Source: Flavobacteriales bacterium (GTDB lineage Bacteria > Bacteroidota > Bacteroidia > Flavobacteriales_D > Parvicellaceae). Taken from it: a DNA stretch of 8,458 nucleotides. The stretch covers positions 1 to 8,458 of the forward strand of contig WFNC01000529.1 in assembly GCA_015488785.1 (NCBI GenBank). The letters are read 5' to 3'. Position 1 is the first letter of the stretch. Each line of letters opens with the position of its first letter. The notes under the pieces are model-generated. The model saw only the letters and a program-made list of their open reading frames with translations, did no database searches and was not told where the DNA came from. Below, one piece after another: positions 6,471 through 8,458 of this stretch. The translations under genes and the position numbers were made by a program.

Positions 6471-8153
6471 ATGAAAAAATCAAATGTTTTAATTGCAACA
6501 GTTGCAAGTTCATTAATGTTATTTAGCTGTGGAGGTGGAGATGCTGAGCACAAAGCTACAGATGAACACAAGGAAAGTACAGAGCACAAAGAGGAAGCTG
6601 TAAAAGAAGAAGGAGTCACTTTGACTGATGCCGAAATGGAAGAAGGGTCAGCAATTTATTTCAATAGATGTGCAGGTTGTCACGGATCTTCTAGAAAAGG
6701 AGCAACAGGACCACATTTGTTACCTGAAGCGCCAGAAGGAAATGCATCACCAGGAACAACAGTTCTAGGAGAAGCAGGATTAAGAGCCTTTATTGAAAAT
6801 GGAACACCAGGAGGTATGCCAGAATGGAAAGGAGTTCTTTCGGATGATGAAATTACTTTAATGACGAAGTTTTTACAATTAGCACCGCCAGTTATTCCTC
6901 CATTTGGATTGCCAGAAATCACAGATACATGGAATTTAATTATACCAGTAGCTGATAGACCAACTAAACCAGAGCACAAAAGAGATATAGATAATTACTT
7001 TGGTGTGATTATGCGTGATGCAGGTAAAGTAGCGATTATCGATGGAGATACTAAGAAAGAATTAGCTGTTCTTAAAACAGGTTTTGCTGTTCATATTCTT
7101 AGAACATCTAAGTCAGGTAGATATATTTATTCTGTTGGTAGAGATGGGAAAATTACAATGATTGATACTTATTATGATGTTCCTACAATTGTAGCAGAAG
7201 TAAAAGGTGGTTTCGATGCTCGTTCTGTAGAGGTTTCTAAATATAAAGGTTACGAAGATAAATACTTAGTATTTGGAGGGTATAGTCCAAGTCATATTGC
7301 TATTTTTGATGCTCAAACTTTAGAGCCTATTAGCGTTACTCCAACAGCAGGAAATGCATGTGATGGAGATAAGGAATATTTAGAAGAAGCTCGTGTTGCA
7401 TCTATTGTTGCTTCTCATACCGATCCAGTTTGGATTTGTAACATAAAAGAAAGAGGGATTGTTGATATAGTAGATTATACTGATCCAAAAAATCCAAAGA
7501 TAACAGAAATTGAAGCCGCAAGATTCTTACACGATGGTGGTTTTGATGCTACTGGTCATTATTTCTTAGTTGCAGCAAATGCAAGTAATAAAATAGTTGT
7601 GATTGATGTTCCTAATAAAAAATTAGTTAAAATAATCGAAACAGGAATTAAACCCCATCCAGGTAGAGGAACAAATATTAAGAATGATTTAGGTAGTCTT
7701 TGGGTTACTTCTCACTTAGGTGAAAATAAATTGTCATTCATTAAAACAGACAAAGGCGAAGGTCAATGGACTGTAGTAAAAGAAGTAAAAGCATCAGGGT
7801 CTGGTGGCGGAGCTTTATTTGTTAAATCGCACCCAAAATCGAAGCACTTATGGGTAGATAGAACATTGAATCCTGACGCAGCATTGAATAGTTCTTGTGA
7901 TGTATTTGATACAGAAACTTTAGAGTTGGTAAAAACAATCACAATGCCAGAAGGTGTTGATGGTAGAATGGTACACTTTGAGTACAATAAGGCAGGAGAC
8001 GAAGTTTGGATCTCTGTGTTTATGGGGACTGAAGCAGCTATTTTAATTTATGACGATAAAACGTTAGAATTAAAACAAACAATTCAAGGAGATTGGGTAG
8101 AAAATCCAACAGGTAAATTTAATGTTTATAACACTACTCACGACGTTTATTAA
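6471..8153 (+). CDS. nirS: Cytochrome cd1 nitrite reductase, lipoprotein form
   Basis: A 560-residue enzyme that reduces nitrite to nitric oxide in denitrification, acting on the periplasmic side. A lipoprotein signal ends at C20 (LMLFSC), followed by GGG and a charged linker with three EHK triplets at 6-residue spacing (26-40). The cytochrome c domain (about 53-138) has C67-A-G-C70-H71 and the likely Met ligand M116. The d1 eight-bladed propeller (about 150-560) carries the proximal heme d1 ligand H208 (GFAVHILR) and both active-site histidines, H316 (ASHTDP) and H354 (FLHDGG). It also has HPGRGTN (396-402), TSHLGEN (413-419), HPKSKHLWVD (454-463) and the NirS-type end PTGKFNVYNTTHDVY (546-560). 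These favour NirS over its relatives NirN and NirF. Soluble NirS is the well-known form, so the lipid anchor is notable. Heme d1 synthesis genes are not in the window. It has its own promoter and terminator. Confidence 0.93.
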   Translation: MKKSNVLIATVASSLMLFSCGGGDAEHKATDEHKESTEHKEEAVKEEGVTLTDAEMEEGSAIYFNRCAGCHGSSRKGATGPHLLPEAPEGNASPGTTVLGEAGLRAFIENGTPGGMPEWKGVLSDDEITLMTKFLQLAPPVIPPFGLPEITDTWNLIIPVADRPTKPEHKRDIDNYFGVIMRDAGKVAIIDGDTKKELAVLKTGFAVHILRTSKSGRYIYSVGRDGKITMIDTYYDVPTIVAEVKGGFDARSVEVSKYKGYEDKYLVFGGYSPSHIAIFDAQTLEPISVTPTAGNACDGDKEYLEEARVASIVASHTDPVWICNIKERGIVDIVDYTDPKNPKITEIEAARFLHDGGFDATGHYFLVAANASNKIVVIDVPNKKLVKIIETGIKPHPGRGTNIKNDLGSLWVTSHLGENKLSFIKTDKGEGQWTVVKEVKASGSGGGALFVKSHPKSKHLWVDRTLNPDAALNSSCDVFDTETLELVKTITMPEGVDGRMVHFEYNKAGDEVWISVFMGTEAAILIYDDKTLELKQTIQGDWVENPTGKFNVYNTTHDVY

Positions 8154-8205
8154 TTGGTTAAGCAGTGAGTAATATCAATAGGATATTATAGTTTATAACA
8201 AAAAC

Positions 8206-8243
8206 AAAAAAAGGGAGGAATTATTCAATTTCTCCCTTTTTTG
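8206..8243 (+). terminator. Intrinsic terminator of nirS
   Basis: A 16-17-bp stem pairs A-run-GGGAGGAATT (ending at 8222) with AATTTCTCCC plus a T-run (8227-8242), around an ATTC loop. It contains one G-T pair. The hairpin begins about 50 bases after the nirS stop and ends the transcript before the next gene. Confidence 0.85.
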
Positions 8244-8280
8244 TCTAAAATATTGATTTTAAATGCTGTACTTTTTTTTG

Positions 8281-8300
8281 AAAGTCATAGAAAAGTCATA
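8281..8300 (+). repeat. Tandem 9-bp direct repeat with 11-bp period
   Basis: AAAGTCATA occurs at 8281-8289 and again at 8292-8300, one helical turn apart, about 100 bases upstream of the start at 8397. Tandem half-sites with an 11-bp period are typical of OmpR-class response-regulator binding, but no such regulator is encoded here, so the role is inferred from spacing only. Confidence 0.5.
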
Positions 8301-8370
8301 TGTATGCAAAGGCGAAACAGAATTGTATAAATCTGATTTTCATCACTTTTCTATAATTAATAATGCCTTT
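8287..8370 (+). promoter_or_regulatory. Interlocked inverted repeats in the leader of the last gene
   Basis: ATAGAAAAGT (8287-8296) is perfectly inverted as ACTTTTCTAT (8345-8354), extending to 13 bp with one mismatch (8287-8299 with 8342-8354). A second pair, AAAGGC (8308-8313) with GCCTTT (8365-8370), has one arm inside and one outside the first loop. This is pseudoknot topology if both form in RNA. It lies just before the ATG at 8397 and overlaps the direct repeat. It could be a leader structure or an operator; no known riboswitch was recognised. Confidence 0.4.
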
Positions 8371-8396
8371 CTTTAAACAAAATAAAACAAAATAAT

Positions 8397-8458
8397 ATGA
8401 AAAAAATAATTACAATCTTAGCAATGTCTGTTGTTTCTTACTTCGGAACAAGTCAGGC
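8397..8458 (+). CDS. N-terminal fragment of an exported protein, cut by window end
   Basis: Only the first 20 codons are present: MKKIITILAMSVVSYFGTSQ, followed by two bases (GC) of a codon that must be Ala. A Lys-rich start and a hydrophobic stretch form a Sec signal peptide. There is no lipobox within the visible part, and cleavage near the end (TSQA) is plausible. The start follows the A-rich, Shine-Dalgarno-free leader typical of this sequence. Being the next gene after nirS, it could belong to a nitrite or nitric oxide related cluster, but the nirS terminator separates them and nothing in the fragment shows function. Confidence 0.7.
   Translation, partial: MKKIITILAMSVVSYFGTSQ

Noticed and set aside
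6680..6979. 99-residue minus-strand frame inside nirS
   Set aside because: Antisense to the heme c domain and linker of nirS, which has clear conserved residues; its Gly/Pro-rich product reflects the codons of the real gene.
7763..7987. 74-residue minus-strand frame inside nirS
   Set aside because: Antisense to the conserved d1 propeller; no promoter or family match.

Overview
The window looks like chromosomal DNA from a member of the Bacteroidota, most likely Flavobacteriia or a close relative. The DNA is AT-rich. Starts lack convincing Shine-Dalgarno sequences. Several genes are preceded by the Bacteroidota-type -7 box TAnnTTTG, in two cases with a well-spaced TTG -33 element. One large secreted protease ends in a type IX secretion (T9SS) type A sorting domain. 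Genus and species cannot be told from this sequence.

Layout, left to right: (1) holA, the DNA polymerase III delta subunit (93-1097). (2) A 129-bp gap holding a 70-nt nested inverted repeat. (3) A PaaY-type gamma-carbonic-anhydrase-like hexapeptide protein (1227-1814). (4) A small lipoprotein with its own promoter overlapping the end of paaY (1859-2287), closed by a strong terminator. (5) A convergent small two-helix membrane protein on the minus strand (2498-2743). (6) A divergent promoter region, followed by an 844-residue C10 (streptopain-type) cysteine protease with Spi-like propeptide, Ig-like domains, a PPC-like domain and a T9SS tail (3001-5535), then a terminator. (7) nth, endonuclease III without the usual C-terminal iron-sulfur cysteines (5648-6295). 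(8) nirS, a cytochrome cd1 nitrite reductase built as a lipoprotein (6471-8153), with a clear promoter and a terminator. (9) A 243-bp gap with direct and inverted repeats leading into the first 20 codons of an exported protein cut by the window end (8397-8458).

The genes look mostly like separate transcription units, not one pathway. Four hairpin terminators and four promoter candidates split them up. Housekeeping functions (holA, nth) are interspersed with envelope and secreted proteins. The metabolically distinctive gene is nirS, which implies nitrite respiration or denitrification. The heme d1 synthesis and electron-donor genes it needs are not in the window, but could begin with the truncated gene at the right edge.

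I did not find a clearly undescribed system. The points most worth a second look are the lipoprotein NirS with its EHK-repeat tether and altered d1-site loop, the cluster-less endonuclease III, the nested inverted repeat after holA, and the repeat-rich leader downstream of nirS. No tRNA, rRNA, CRISPR array, insertion sequence or replication origin was seen.
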